Shown in pieces: positions 1 to 9,046 of a stretch of 64,000 nucleotides of DNA (the stretch's first letter is position 1; every line of letters begins with the position of its first letter). The position numbers were made by a program, and so were the translations under genes. Under the pieces are notes generated by a model that was given only the letters and a program-made list of their open reading frames with translations, was not told the DNA's origin and made no database searches. The DNA comes from JAENVU01 sp963756815 (GTDB taxonomy: Bacteria; Actinomycetota; Acidimicrobiia; IMCC26256; JAENVU01): positions 310,001 to 374,000 of the forward strand of contig CAVWPR010000005.1 in the NCBI GenBank assembly GCA_963756815.1. Direction: 5' to 3'.

Positions 1-1905
1 ACACGTCCCCGAGGGCCCGATCGCCGAGAAGTGGGACAACCACAAGTTCGACGTCAAGCTCGTCAACCCCGCCAACAAGCGGAAGTTCCACGTGCTCGTC
101 GTGGGCTCGGGCCTCGCCGGTGCCAGCGCGGCGGCCACGCTCGGCGAGCTCGGCTACCGCGTCACGATGCTCACGTTCCACGACACGCCGCGTCGCGCGC
201 ACTCGATCGCCGCGCAGGGCGGCATCAACGCGGCGAAGAACTACCGGAACGACGGCGACTCCGTGCAGCGCCTGTTCTACGACACGGTGAAGGGCGGCGA
301 CTTCCGCGCCCGGGAGGCGAACGTGTACCGCCTCGCGCAGGTGTCGGTGAACATCATCGACCAGTGCGTGGCCCAGGGCGTGCCGTTCGCGCGCGAGTAC
401 GGCGGCCTGCTCGACAACCGCTCGTTCGGCGGCGCGCAGGTGTCGCGCACGTTCTACGCGCGCGGTCAGACCGGCCAGCAGCTGCTGCTCGGCGCCTACC
501 AGGCGCTCGCTCGCCAGGTGCACCTCGGCAACGTCGAGCTGCACACCCGCACCGAGATGCTCGACCTCGTGACGAAGGACGGGCGCGCCTGCGGGGTCGT
601 CGCCCGGCACCTCGTCACCGGCGCGATCACGCCGTTCTCCGCGCACGCGGTGGTGCTCGCCACCGGCGGGTACGGCAACGTCTTCTTCCTCTCGACCAAC
701 GCCAAGGCGTCGAACGTCACCGCGGCGTGGCGGGCGCACAAGCGCGGCGCGCTCGATGGCGAACCCGTGCTTCACCCAGATCCACCCCACGTGCATCCCG
801 GCGAGCGACGACTTCCAGTCGAAGCTCACGCTGATGAGCGAGTCGCTCCGCAACGACGGCCGCATCTGGGTGCCCCAGCAGTTCGACGACCCGCGTCCGC
901 CGGACCAGATCCCGGAGAGCGAGCGCGACTACTACCTCGAGCGCCGCTACCCCGCGTTCGGCAACCTGGTCCCTCGCGACGTCGCGTCGCGGGCCGTCGA
1001 AGCGCGAGGTCGACGCCGGCCGGGGCGTGGGTCCGATCAAGAACGGCGTGTACCTCGACTTCGGCGAGGCCATCCAGCGGCTCGGCCGCCACGCGATCGA
1101 GGAGCGCTACGGGAACCTCTTCCAGATGTACGACCGCATCACCGGGGAGGACCCGTACCAGGTGCCGATGCGGATCTACCCCGCCGTCCACTACACGATG
1201 GGCGGGCTCTGGGTGGACTACAACCTGATGAGCAACGTCCCCGGGCTGTTCGTGCTCGGCGAGGCGAACTTCTCGGACCACGGCGCCAACCGGCTCGGCG
1301 CGAGCGCGCTGATGCAGGGCCTGGCCGACGGGTACTTCGTCCTCCCCGCGACGATCAACGACTACCTCGCACCGTTGCTCGGCACCCAGCCGCTCGACCC
1401 CGCCGATCCGGCGTTCGTCGAGGCGGAGGCGAACGTCGCGGAGCAGACCGCGCGCATGCTGAACGTCAAGGGCACGCGCTCGGTGGACCACTTCCACCGC
1501 GAGCTCGGCAAGATCATGTGGGACAACTGCGGCATGGAGCGCAGCGCCGAGAGCCTCGACAAGGCGATCGCCGAGATCCCGGTGCTGCGCGAGGAGTTCT
1601 GGGCCGACGTCCGGGTGCTCGGCGAGAACGAGTCGTTCAACCAGAGCCTGGAGAAGGCCGGCCGCGTCGCCGACTTCCTCGAGTTCGGTGAGCTGCTCGT
1701 GCGCGACGCCCGCCACCGCGAGGAGTCCTGCGGCGGGCACTTCCGCGTCGAGTACCAGACCGACGAGGGCGAGGCGCTGCGGCGCGACGACGAGTTCGCG
1801 TACGTCGCGGCGTGGGAGTGGGAGGGCGTCGGCAACGCACCGGCGCTCCACAAGGAGCCCCTCGAGTTCGAGAACGTCCACCTCGCCCAGCGCAGCTACA
1901 AGTAG
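1..1905 (+). CDS. sdhA: Succinate dehydrogenase / fumarate reductase flavoprotein subunit (5'-truncated, two frameshifts)
   Basis: This is the FAD-binding catalytic subunit that oxidises succinate to fumarate on the inner face of the membrane. The gene enters from the left edge, so its start lies outside the window; frame 2 is already coding at base 2 (KLVNPANKRK typical of this class). The Rossmann motif VVGSGLAGASAA follows, then the FAD-histidine region AHSIAAQGGINAAKN, and later ANPCFTQIHPTCIP and the C-terminal HTMGGLWVD-like segment (here HYTMGGLWVDYNL). The frame changes near 754 and again near 987. Removing one G at each point (ctcgatg to ctcatg, gtcgaag to gtcaag) restores the family sequence, so these are probably sequence errors. 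sdhB follows 14 bases after the stop. The membrane cytochrome b subunit is expected upstream, outside the window. Confidence 0.93.
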
Positions 1906-1919
1906 GAGGCGACAGAGTC

Positions 1920-2684
1920 GTGGATCTGACCCTTCGTGTCTGGCGCCAGGCCGGCCCCGACGCCACCGGTCGCTTCGAGACCTACGCCATGCCGGGCGTG
2001 AGCGAGGACATGTCGTTCCTCGAGCTGTTCGACGTGCTGAACGAGAAGCTCAACGCGGAGGGCGAGGAGCCCATCGCGTTCGACCACGACTGCCGCGAGG
2101 GGATCTGCGGGTCGTGCGCCATGATGATCGACGGCCGTGCGCACGGTCCGGAGAAGGGCACGGCCACGTGCCAGCTGCACCTGCGCAAGCTGACCGACGG
2201 CGCGGTGATCACGGTCGAGCCGTGGCGCGCCGCCGGGTTCCCGATCATCAAGGACCTCGCGGTCGACCGCTCGGCGTTCGACCGGATCGTCGAGGCGGGC
2301 GGCTACATCACCGCCCCGACCGGCGCGGCGCGTGACGCCAACGAGATCCTCGTGCCCAAGGAGGCGGCCGACGCGGCGATGGACGCGGCGGCGTGCATCG
2401 GATGCGGCGCCTGCGTGGCCGCGTGCCCGAACAGCGCCGCGCAGCTCTTCACGTCGGCGAAGTACTCGCACCTCTCGCTGCTGCCCCAGGGTCAACCGGA
2501 GCGCTACACGCGTGTCGTCGCGATGGTGGAGGAGATGGAGCGGTACTTCGGCTCCTGCACCAACCACGGGGAGTGCGAGGAGGCGTGCCCGAAGGAGATC
2601 TCGATCGACTTCATCGCGCTGCTGAACCGCGACTACGTGAAGGCGCAGTTCAAGAACACGCGCCTCGCCGGCCAGCGCGCCTGA
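1920..2684 (+). CDS. sdhB: Succinate dehydrogenase / fumarate reductase iron-sulfur subunit
   Basis: This subunit relays electrons from the SdhA flavin to quinone. About 254 residues. The 2Fe-2S loop is CREGICGSC with a later ATCQLH cysteine. The ferredoxin-like half carries CIGCGACVAACP and a second group CTNHGECEEACPKEIS. The GTG at 1920 is chosen because an AGGAGG stands at 1904-1909, overlapping the end of sdhA, and the family N-terminus begins there; the open frame upstream is only the shadow of sdhA. The motif pattern and the lack of any frameshift make this a secure call. It forms an operon with sdhA and ends at a hairpin facing the convergent Mau-like cassette. Confidence 0.95.
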   Translation: MDLTLRVWRQAGPDATGRFETYAMPGVSEDMSFLELFDVLNEKLNAEGEEPIAFDHDCREGICGSCAMMIDGRAHGPEKGTATCQLHLRKLTDGAVITVEPWRAAGFPIIKDLAVDRSAFDRIVEAGGYITAPTGAARDANEILVPKEAADAAMDAAACIGCGACVAACPNSAAQLFTSAKYSHLSLLPQGQPERYTRVVAMVEEMERYFGSCTNHGECEEACPKEISIDFIALLNRDYVKAQFKNTRLAGQRA

Positions 2685-2693
2685 GCCGGCCGC

Positions 2694-2712
2694 ACGCCGC
2701 CGCGGGCGGCGT
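2694..2712. terminator. Hairpin between convergent sdhB and the MauA-like gene
   Basis: ACGCCGCC, a three-base GCG loop and GGCGGCGT form a perfect 8-bp stem in the 49-bp gap between two converging genes. There is no T-tract, which is common for terminators in very GC-rich actinobacteria. It could serve both strands. Confidence 0.5.
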
Positions 2713-2733
2713 CGCGTGCGTCCCCGGCAGACG

Positions 2734-3678
2734 TCAGTGGCCGACCTGCTGCTCCCAGCGGGAGGCCTGGATGTTCCAGCGGATGTCGTTGAACACCCCG
2801 TCGGTGCCGAAGATGCCGACCACGAGATCGCCGTCCGGGGTCGTCGCGAGGAGCGGCTTGTCGACCACCACCGGACCGAGCCGCAGCGTGGTCGACAGGT
2901 TGTACTGGCGGGTCGCCCCGTCGGCGGTGTCGTACTTCTGCCAGAGCTGTCCGGTCTTCGAGACCCAGAAGGTGTGGAGGGCTCCGTTGTAGGGGATGCG
3001 GGCCGCGGGGTTCATGGAATCCTCTTCCTCGTCGGGGACGACGATGATCGGGGGCGGGGGCGGCGGCGGAGGCGGCGCCTGCAGGCAGGGCTTGTTGTGG
3101 TTGGCGGTCGAGTTGTCGACCGCCACCGTCGCCGCGCAGTTGCCGACCACGAGCACCGCAGGGTCGCACGACACGACGCGGCACGCGATGCGCCCGACCG
3201 TGGCGACCTGTTGGTTGCACTGGCCGTACCGGAACTGCGTGCACCCGGCCTTGCGGTTGTTGCAGTCGCCCTTCGCACAGCCGCAGCCCCAGGGCGCGTT
3301 CGAGCAGCTGTCGGGACAGATCCGGCCGGTGCCGCACCGACACGTGGCGTTGCAGTCGATGTAGTAGCGCGGCCCGGCGCAGTACGAGGAGCCGTCCGCC
3401 TTCCACCACCCGCCCGCGATCGTGCCCGGCGGGCAGCTGTTCGCGCCGGTCATCGTGCAGCAGAACTCGGTGTACCCGTCGCAGCAGAGCGACCCGCACT
3501 GGCAGGACGAGCCGCTGCAGTTGCAGATCGCGCCGTACGCCGTGCCGGGGCGCAGCACGAAGTCGGTCGGCGCGACCGCGAGCGCGGTGCCCACGATGGC
3601 CGTCCGCTTGAGGAAGCTGCGCCGGTTCGGCCGGCGGGCGACGAACTTCGCGGCGCGGTCGGCGAGGCGGGCGGTCAC
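2734..3678 (-). CDS. Tat-exported Cys-rich protein with methylamine dehydrogenase light-chain-like domain
   Basis: About 314 residues. The N-terminus has a twin-arginine signal (RRPNRRSFLKR followed by a hydrophobic stretch), so the folded protein is probably exported. Residues about 55-175 are extremely cysteine-rich and contain NSCPPGT, GGWWKADGSSYC and YYIDCNATC, which line up with the light chain MauA around its first quinone-forming tryptophan. A proline run of about ten residues then links to a C-terminal segment (LHTFWVSKTGQLWQKY) resembling a tectonin or beta-propeller blade. After the Cys-rich core I see no tryptophan at the position of the second TTQ residue, so a working tryptophylquinone is doubtful. 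The GTG start overlaps the mauE stop (GTGA). Last gene of the cassette. Function not known. Confidence 0.65.
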   Translation of the reverse strand: MTARLADRAAKFVARRPNRRSFLKRTAIVGTALAVAPTDFVLRPGTAYGAICNCSGSSCQCGSLCCDGYTEFCCTMTGANSCPPGTIAGGWWKADGSSYCAGPRYYIDCNATCRCGTGRICPDSCSNAPWGCGCAKGDCNNRKAGCTQFRYGQCNQQVATVGRIACRVVSCDPAVLVVGNCAATVAVDNSTANHNKPCLQAPPPPPPPPPIIVVPDEEEDSMNPAARIPYNGALHTFWVSKTGQLWQKYDTADGATRQYNLSTTLRLGPVVVDKPLLATTPDGDLVVGIFGTDGVFNDIRWNIQASRWEQQVGH

Positions 3679-4211
3679 GGTCGGTGCCCCCGTTCGACCC
3701 GCGCCGCCGCGAGTTGCGGGACGACGGTCAGGGCGGCGAACGCGGCGTAGGTCCCGACCACGATCAGCAGCACCATCGGGATCCCGGCGAGCGGCTGCGC
3801 CGCGAGCACGTCACCGATCCCGGTCCCGTCACCCGCGACTGCGACACCGAGCGCAGCGGCCACGGCACCGAGGTTCACCGCCACGTGCAGCACGCTCGGC
3901 GGCGTGTCGACCTTGCCGAAGCAGCCACAGGAGCCGATGGGCAGATCGCGCACCAGGGCCATCAGCACGAAGCCCGTGAAGAGCAGATACGACGCGGCCA
4001 CCGCGACCGCGAGCACCGCCGCGCCCGTGACCACCGCACTGAGCGCCAACGCAGCCTCGACCACCCCGACGACCCGCACGACGGCCGGCGTGACGGGCAC
4101 TCCGAACGCACGCAGCGCGCCGACCGCGTTGGCCGGGTCGACCGCCTTGGCCACGCCGGCGGCCGCGAGCAGCAGTGCGGCGATGAGGAACGGACCGGCC
4201 CAGACACCCAT
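3675..4211 (-). CDS. mauE: MauE/DoxX-type redox-associated membrane protein
   Basis: About 178 residues with four or five hydrophobic helices. The loop RDLPIGSCGCFGKVDTPP carries the CGCFG motif of the MauE family, whose members are needed with MauD for disulfide formation in, and maturation of, the methylamine dehydrogenase light chain. It lies between the Thr-Pro protein (12-base gap) and the MauA-like gene, which it overlaps by four bases. The pairing of a MauE with a MauA-like disulfide-rich substrate supports a role in oxidative folding of that protein outside the membrane. Assignment to the family is firm; the substrate is inferred from position. Confidence 0.8.
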   Translation of the reverse strand: MGVWAGPFLIAALLLAAAGVAKAVDPANAVGALRAFGVPVTPAVVRVVGVVEAALALSAVVTGAAVLAVAVAASYLLFTGFVLMALVRDLPIGSCGCFGKVDTPPSVLHVAVNLGAVAAALGVAVAGDGTGIGDVLAAQPLAGIPMVLLIVVGTYAAFAALTVVPQLAAARVERGHRP

Positions 4212-4223
4212 TCGGCGACGACG

Positions 4224-4763
4224 CTATCCGCCGACCGGCGGGGCGATCTGCACCGACATCAGCACGCGGTTGACCAGCGGCACCAGGCGCGCCCGGCGGG
4301 CGTGGGCGCCGAGCACGACGTAGAGGCAGAACGCGCGCCCGGACTCGCGGAAGAACGCCTGGTGCGCGCTCTGGCCGGCGATGCCCCGCCGGAGCGCGGC
4401 CGGCTCGAAGTCGCGAGCCACCAGGGCCCGCGGAAGTCCCTGGGACCGGAACAGCGCGGTCGCCGCGGCCTCCGGCTCGTACTCGAAGAGGACGACGAAC
4501 ACGTCCTGGTCGCCCATCAGCTCGACCGCGCCGCTGCCGAAGTCGCCACGGTCGGCCGGCAGCCCGAAGTTGGCGAAGTGCGCCACCGGACGCGAGCGCA
4601 GGGTGGCGACGGGTGTCGGTGTCGGTGTCGGTGTCGCTGTCGGTGTCGGTGTCGGTGTCACGCTGAACGCCTGAACCGGTGTGCCGTCGCCGCGCACGCT
4701 GATCCGCCCGTCCCAGCCCGCCGGGAGCGCGACGTCGATGCCGTGGGCCGCCAGCGTCGGCAT
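4224..4763 (-). CDS. Hypothetical protein with Thr-Pro repeat linker
   Basis: About 179 residues. I do not recognise the family. The start MPTLAAHGIDVALPAGWDG resembles short domains that begin accessory proteins of exported redox cassettes, and the next segment is a run of alternating Thr and Pro (residues about 36-51) encoded by a hexanucleotide tandem repeat. The remainder (HFANFGLPADRGDFGSGAVE) looks like a compact alpha/beta domain. No signal peptide or membrane helix is evident. The ATG overlaps the stop of the upstream membrane protein by one base, so it is translated as part of the cassette. Confidence 0.6.
   Translation of the reverse strand: MPTLAAHGIDVALPAGWDGRISVRGDGTPVQAFSVTPTPTPTATPTPTPTPVATLRSRPVAHFANFGLPADRGDFGSGAVELMGDQDVFVVLFEYEPEAAATALFRSQGLPRALVARDFEPAALRRGIAGQSAHQAFFRESGRAFCLYVVLGAHARRARLVPLVNRVLMSVQIAPPVGG
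4613..4660. repeat. Hexanucleotide tandem repeat inside the Thr-Pro linker
   Basis: Eight units of GTGTCG, with one C at the first base of unit 5 and a final A, run without interruption. On the minus strand they encode alternating Thr-Pro or Thr-Ala. Unit gain or loss would keep the frame and change linker length. Confidence 0.9.
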
Positions 4764-5347
4764 CAGCGCACCACCACGGCGACGAGGGTCAGGGCCGCGA
4801 CGGCTTCGACGGACACGGTCACGACCTGGAACCTACCGGCCCACGCGTCGAGGAGGCCCACACGGGCACCGATCGCCTCCGGGGTCCGCAGCGACCCGGC
4901 CGCCAGCACCGGCAGCGCACGGGCCAGGCCGAACGCGGCCCCGACGACGGCACCCCACGCCGCCGAGCCGGTGACGAAGGCCGCCACCCAGGTGAGGTAC
5001 ACGGCGGCGGTGGTCACGATCGTCACCACACCGAGCCCGAGCTGCACGCCGAAGCCGAACCCGTAGACCCAGCCGCGGTAGCTCGTGAGCCAGTCCTCGT
5101 TGACCTGCCGGTGCCAGGAGGGGACGGGTCGGCCGGACCGGTCGATCGCCGCCGCGACCAGCGCCGCGACCGCGAGGACGACGAGCGCGACGGTGCCGTC
5201 ACCGGAGCCGACGAGTCCCCCGAGCGCGCCGAGCGCGACGCCGAGCGCGGCGGCGCCGACGACGGATCCCACCGTGTACGCGACGACCGTCGTCGCGAAG
5301 GACTGACCGCGTGCCCGCTCCCCGAGCGGGTGGATGCTCGCGAGCAT
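4763..5347 (-). CDS. Polytopic membrane protein of the Mau-like cassette
   Basis: About 194 residues with roughly six hydrophobic helices and the inter-helix loop SWHRQVNEDWLTSYRGWVYG. The glycine-rich second half (GFGFGVQLGLGVVTIVTTAA) and its place between a thioredoxin-like protein and MauE suggest a membrane electron-transfer partner, in the manner of CcdA/DsbD, but I cannot see a conserved Cys pair within helices, so this is inference only. The ATG lies nine bases after the micro-ORF. The gene ends in a TGATG overlap with the next one. Confidence 0.65.
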   Translation of the reverse strand: MLASIHPLGERARGQSFATTVVAYTVGSVVGAAALGVALGALGGLVGSGDGTVALVVLAVAALVAAAIDRSGRPVPSWHRQVNEDWLTSYRGWVYGFGFGVQLGLGVVTIVTTAAVYLTWVAAFVTGSAAWGAVVGAAFGLARALPVLAAGSLRTPEAIGARVGLLDAWAGRFQVVTVSVEAVAALTLVAVVVR

Positions 5348-5356
5348 CGACTCGCC

Positions 5357-5443
5357 TCAGGGCGACCACGTCGACCGCAGGCCGGCGATCACGGCGATGC
5401 CCACCGCCGTGGCGACGACCACGCCCTCGATGCCGGGGCTCAC
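5357..5443 (-). CDS. Putative 28-residue membrane micro-protein
   Basis: A GTG at 5443-5441 overlaps the mauD-like stop as GTGA. The frame runs 28 codons to a TGA at 5357, nine bases before the next ATG. The predicted product is a single hydrophobic segment (VVVATAVGIAVIAGLRS) with a short polar end. The reasons to believe it are coupling at the 5' end, tight packing at the 3' end and membrane character inside a membrane redox operon. It may instead be non-coding spacer. Confidence 0.4.
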   Translation of the reverse strand: MSPGIEGVVVATAVGIAVIAGLRSTWSP

Positions 5444-6229
5444 GGGGTGTCGGGGTCGCCGTCCGCCGGTCCACCCGTCGCCGGGTACAGCCGCGGGTCG
5501 CCGGGTGCGATCCCGGCCGCGAGCAGTGCGTCGTCGGCGCGCGCCTCGCGCTCGCGATCGGCGAGATGGCGGCGTGCCGCCCGACGCTTCCGCGCCGCGG
5601 CCCGGCGCCGGCTCGCCGCGAGCGCGCCGTCGTCGACGGACTCGTCGATCATCTCCCGCACCCGGTCCCACGTCGACGCGGTGCCCTCCCCGATCACGGC
5701 GCCGCTCACGCCGTCGACGTAGACGAAGTAGGGCGAGCCCTCCACCTCGTAGGCCTCCCACGCGGCGGTCGACATCACGACGGGGACCGCGTCGGTGGCG
5801 AGGCGCGGCCAACGCGCCGATGCTCTCGTCCTCGGGGCTCATCGTGACCACCACGATGCGGGCCCCGCCCGGCGCCTCGAGTGCGGGGTCGGCGAAGGTC
5901 TCCCAGAACTCACGGCACGTGAGGCACCCGCTCGAGAGGAACGCGAGCAGCGTGGGCTCGGTGGCGCCGAGGACGCCGATCGCGATCGCGTCGCCCTCCG
6001 GCGTGATGCCGGCGAGGTCCGATGCCTCGGGGCTCGGTCCGGACGTCGGGGCCGCGGGGGCGACGCCCGCACGTCGGCGGGGCGCCGGGTCGGGCTCGGC
6101 GTCCGGATCGTGCGCGAGGCCGGCGTCGTGGAGGGTCCGCAGGATCTCGGCGTGGCTGCGCAGCAGCCCGACCACCAGGATCACGAGCAGCGCCACCACC
6201 ACCGCGAGCGTGACCACGAGCGCCGTCAT
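5440..6229 (-). CDS. MauD-like membrane-anchored thioredoxin-fold protein (one frameshift)
   Basis: About 263 residues after repair. An N-terminal membrane helix (VVTLAVVVALLVILVVGLL) is followed by a variable linker and a thioredoxin-like domain with the active-site pair in FLSSGCLTCREFW (CxxC). The frame breaks near 5800. Removing one base joins it to the C-terminal part beginning VMSTAAWEAYEVEGSPYFVYVDG, with a highly charged Arg/Ala-rich tail. MauD-type proteins feed disulfide exchange to exported Cys-rich substrates. As first gene of the cassette, with MauE and a MauA-like protein downstream, this is the likely thiol partner. Its ATG follows the intergenic repeat at 6250-6330. Confidence 0.7.
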
Positions 6230-6249
6230 GCGGATCAGGCTACGGGCTC

Positions 6250-6330
6250 GACCTCACCCGATCCGGAGCCTGCGGCAGCGAGTCGCCCCTCGACCGAGCC
6301 GGAGCTTGCGGAGGCGAGCCGCCGCGGAGC
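6250..6330 (+). repeat. GC-rich intergenic repeat, family C, copy 1
   Basis: The segment holds two related units (GATCCGGAGCCTGCGG and GAGCCGGAGCTTGCGGAGGC). The second unit and its flank GGAGCGTCCCGAC match the copy at 46026-46075. It lies in the gap between metB and the mauD-like gene. Confidence 0.55.
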
Positions 6331-6352
6331 GTCCCGACCGGGATCGAGCTCG

Positions 6353-7541
6353 TCATCCGAGCGGAGCGGCAGAGGAGCAGGCGTCGAGCGCGGTCCGCAG
6401 GTCGGCGACGAGATCGTCGATCGACTCCAGGCCCACCGACAGCCGGAGGAGCGCCGGATCGACCTCGAGCGGCGAGCCGACGGCGGACGCGTGCGTCATC
6501 CGGCCCGGGTGCTCGATGAGGGATTCGACCGCGCCCAGCGACTCGGCCAGCGTGAACAGCTCCGTGGCGGCGGCGATCTCGAGCGCGGCGTCCTCGCCGC
6601 CGGCGGCGAGGAAGCTGACCATCCCGCCGAAGGCGCGCATCTGGCACGCGACGCGATCTCGTGCCCCGGGTGTGACGGGAGGCCCGGGTAGAGCACGCGG
6701 TCGACCGCGGGATGCTCGTCGAGCACGGCCGCGATCGTGGCCGCGTTCTCACAGTGCCGGTCCATCCGGACCGCGAGGGTCTTGACGCCACGCAGCACGA
6801 GGTACGCGTCGAACGGACCGGGCACCGCGCCCATGGCGTTCTGCAGGAAGGCGATGCGGTCGCCGAGCTCGGGGTCGGCGACCGCGACGAACCCGCCCAG
6901 GGTGTCGGAGTGGCCGCCCAGGTACTTCGTGGTGGAGTGCACGACGGCGTCGGCGCCGAGCGCGAGCGGGCGCTGGAGATACGGCGTGGCGAAGGTGTTG
7001 TCGACCACGACGCGCGCACCGCCCACGTGCGCGGCGCGTGCGACGGCGTCGATGTCGACGATGCCGAGCGCGGGGTTCGTCGGCGTCTCGACCCACACGA
7101 CCCGCGTCTCCGGGCGGATGGCCCGTGCGAGCTCGTCGGGATCCGACAGGTCGGCCGCGGTCCACTCGACCCCGGCCTCGGCGTAGACGCGGGCGACGAG
7201 ACGGAAGGTCCCACCGTACGCGTCGAGGGGAAGGACCACGTGGTGGCCGGGACGGAGCAGCGCGCGCAGGACCGCGTCCTCCGCGGCCATCCCGCTCGCG
7301 AACGCGAGGCCAGCGCGTCCCGCCCTCGAGCGTCGCGAGGCACTCCTCCAGCGCGGCGCGCGTCGGGTTGCCGGTCCGGCCGTACTCGAAGCCGGCGTGC
7401 TTGCCGACGGCGTCCTGGGCGAAGGTCGTGGCGAGGCTGATCGGGCGTCACCACCGCGCCCGTGGCCGGGTCCGCGGGCTGACCGGCGTGGATCGCCTCG
7501 GTCTCGAACCCGGGCGTGGTGCGCCCGGCGCCGTCGGTCAC
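6353..7541 (-). CDS. metB: Cystathionine gamma-synthase/lyase family enzyme (three frameshifts)
   Basis: This is a PLP-dependent transsulfuration enzyme of about 390 residues. Visible family landmarks include FASGMAAEDAV, HHVVLPLDAYGGTFRL, VETPTNPALGIVDID, the PLP-lysine region HSTTKYLGGHSD and QNAMGAVPGPFDAYLVLRG. The GTG start overlaps the cbs stop as GTGA. Frames change near 7448 and 7322 (one extra base each) and near 6650 (one base missing). Together they recover TTFAQDAVGKHAGFEYGR at the front and MRAFGGMVSFLAAGG at the end. With cbs immediately upstream it interconverts homocysteine and cysteine through cystathionine. Synthase and lyase cannot be told apart from sequence alone. Confidence 0.85.
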
Positions 7542-8933
7542 GGGAGCTCGCCCCGGCCGGCGAGGAAGCCGAGCACGTCGCTGCGGCTGACCAGCCCCAC
7601 CGGGTGGCCACCGTCGAGGACGAGCAGCGTCGCGGAGCGGTCGAGCGCGGCCACGACCTCCGCCACCGGCTCGCCGATGCCGATCATCGGCATCGCCGCG
7701 TGCATGACGTCGCGCACCGGCCGGTCGAGCACCGCGCGCGTCGCGGAACGCCAGGTCCATGAGCGAGAGCTCGTCGAGCATCCCGCTCACCTCCTTCGCG
7801 GCGAGCGGTGGCTCCTTGCTCACCGACACCACCACCTGCGAGACGCCCAGGTCGCGCATGAGCGACCACGCGTCTCGCGCGGTCTCGTCCGGCGCGACGA
7901 GCACGAGGTCCGGGATGGAGCCGTCCTTCGACGCGAGCACGTCGCCCGCGCACGGACCGTCGCAACGGATGAACCCGAAGTCGAGCATCCAGTCGTCGTT
8001 GTAGATCTTGGAGAGGTAGCCGCGGCCGGAGTCCGGGAGCAGCACCACGACCAGCGCGTCCGGGCCCAGCTCCGCACCGACGACGAGCGCCGCGTGCACC
8101 GCGGTCCCGCACGAGCCGCCGATGAGGAGCCCCTCCTCACGCGTGACCCGGCGCGCCGCCGCGAACGACTCGGCGTCGGTGACCATCACCGTCCGGTCGA
8201 CCAGGGCGGGGTCGTACGTGGTGGGCCAGAAGTCCTCGCCGACGCCTTCCACGAGGTACGGCCGACCCGTGCCGCCCGAGTACACCGAGCCCTCCGGGTC
8301 GGCGCCGATGATCTGCACGTCGGGGTTCATCCGCTTCAGGTGGCGGGCGACCCCGGTGATCGTGCCCCCGGTGCCGACGCCGGCGACGAAGTGCGTCACG
8401 CGGCCCGCGGTCTGCTGCCAGACCTCGGGGCCGGTGGAACGCTCGTGCTCCTCGGGGTTGTGCGGGTTCGAGTACTGGTCCGGGCGGAAGGCGTTCGGCG
8501 TCTCGCGGGTGAGGCGGTCGGCGACCGAGTAGTACGAGTCGGGGTGCTCCGGTGGCACCGCGGTCGGGCACACGACGACCTCCGCGCCGTAGGCCCGCAA
8601 CAACGCGACCTTCTCCGTGCTCATCTTGTCGGACATGACGAAGACGCAGCCGTAGCCGCGCTGCGCGGCGACGATCGCGAGCCCGACGCCGGTGTTGCCC
8701 GAGGTCGGCTCCACGATGGTGCCGCCGGGCACGAGCAGACCGTCGCGCTCGGCTGCGTCGATCATCGCGACCGCAGGCCGGTCCTTCACGCTCCCACCGG
8801 GGTTGAACAGCTCCACCTTCGCCACGAGATCGCAGGCGAGGTCCCGCCCGACGCGCCCGAGGCGGACCATCGGGGTGTTCCCCACCAGGTCGAGCAGGGA
8901 GTCGGCGATCTGCGCCTCGGCGGGAAGGTCCAT
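7538..8933 (-). CDS. cbs: Cystathionine beta-synthase (one frameshift)
   Basis: This enzyme condenses serine with homocysteine to cystathionine. The PLP-lysine is in NPGGSVKDRPAV, the phosphate loop region reads TSGNTGVGLA and VGTGGTITG, and SGRGYLSKIYNDDWM marks the CBS branch rather than cysteine synthase. A C-terminal pair of CBS domains ends with VRDVMHAAMPMIG and GHPVGLVSRSDVLGFL. The frame slips near 7733 between the two CBS domains. Removing one base joins them. The ATG at 8933 gives the usual N-terminus (ADSLLDLVGNTPMVRLG). It is the first gene of a cbs-metB operon and is divergent from the SRPBCC gene. Confidence 0.93.
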
Positions 8934-8986
8934 GGCCCGTGACGGTACCCGGGGACATCGGCGCGGGACCGCCGTAGAGTGCGCGC

Positions 8987-9046
8987 ATGGCGATCGGACA
9001 CCTGCGGACGGTCCTCGTCGACGCCCGACCCGCGTCGGGCGCCTGA
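8987..9046 (+). CDS. Possible 19-codon leader ORF upstream of the SRPBCC gene
   Basis: An ATG opens a 19-codon frame whose TGA shares its last base with the ATG of the next gene (TGATG). It may be a coupled leader, or the true N-terminus of the SRPBCC gene displaced by a sequence error. No family resemblance was seen. Confidence 0.25.
   Translation: MAIGHLRTVLVDARPASGA

Noticed and set aside
826..1881. 351-codon minus-strand frame inside sdhA
   Set aside because: It is antisense to conserved SdhA sequence and has no recognisable domain.
1..1905. sdhA as a pseudogene or programmed-frameshift gene
   Set aside because: The frame returns with conserved sequence after one-base corrections, sdhB is intact, and similar one-base errors appear in unrelated genes.
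2734..4211. True methylamine dehydrogenase operon
   Set aside because: No MauB heavy chain or MauG is present in the cassette and the second TTQ tryptophan is not visible.
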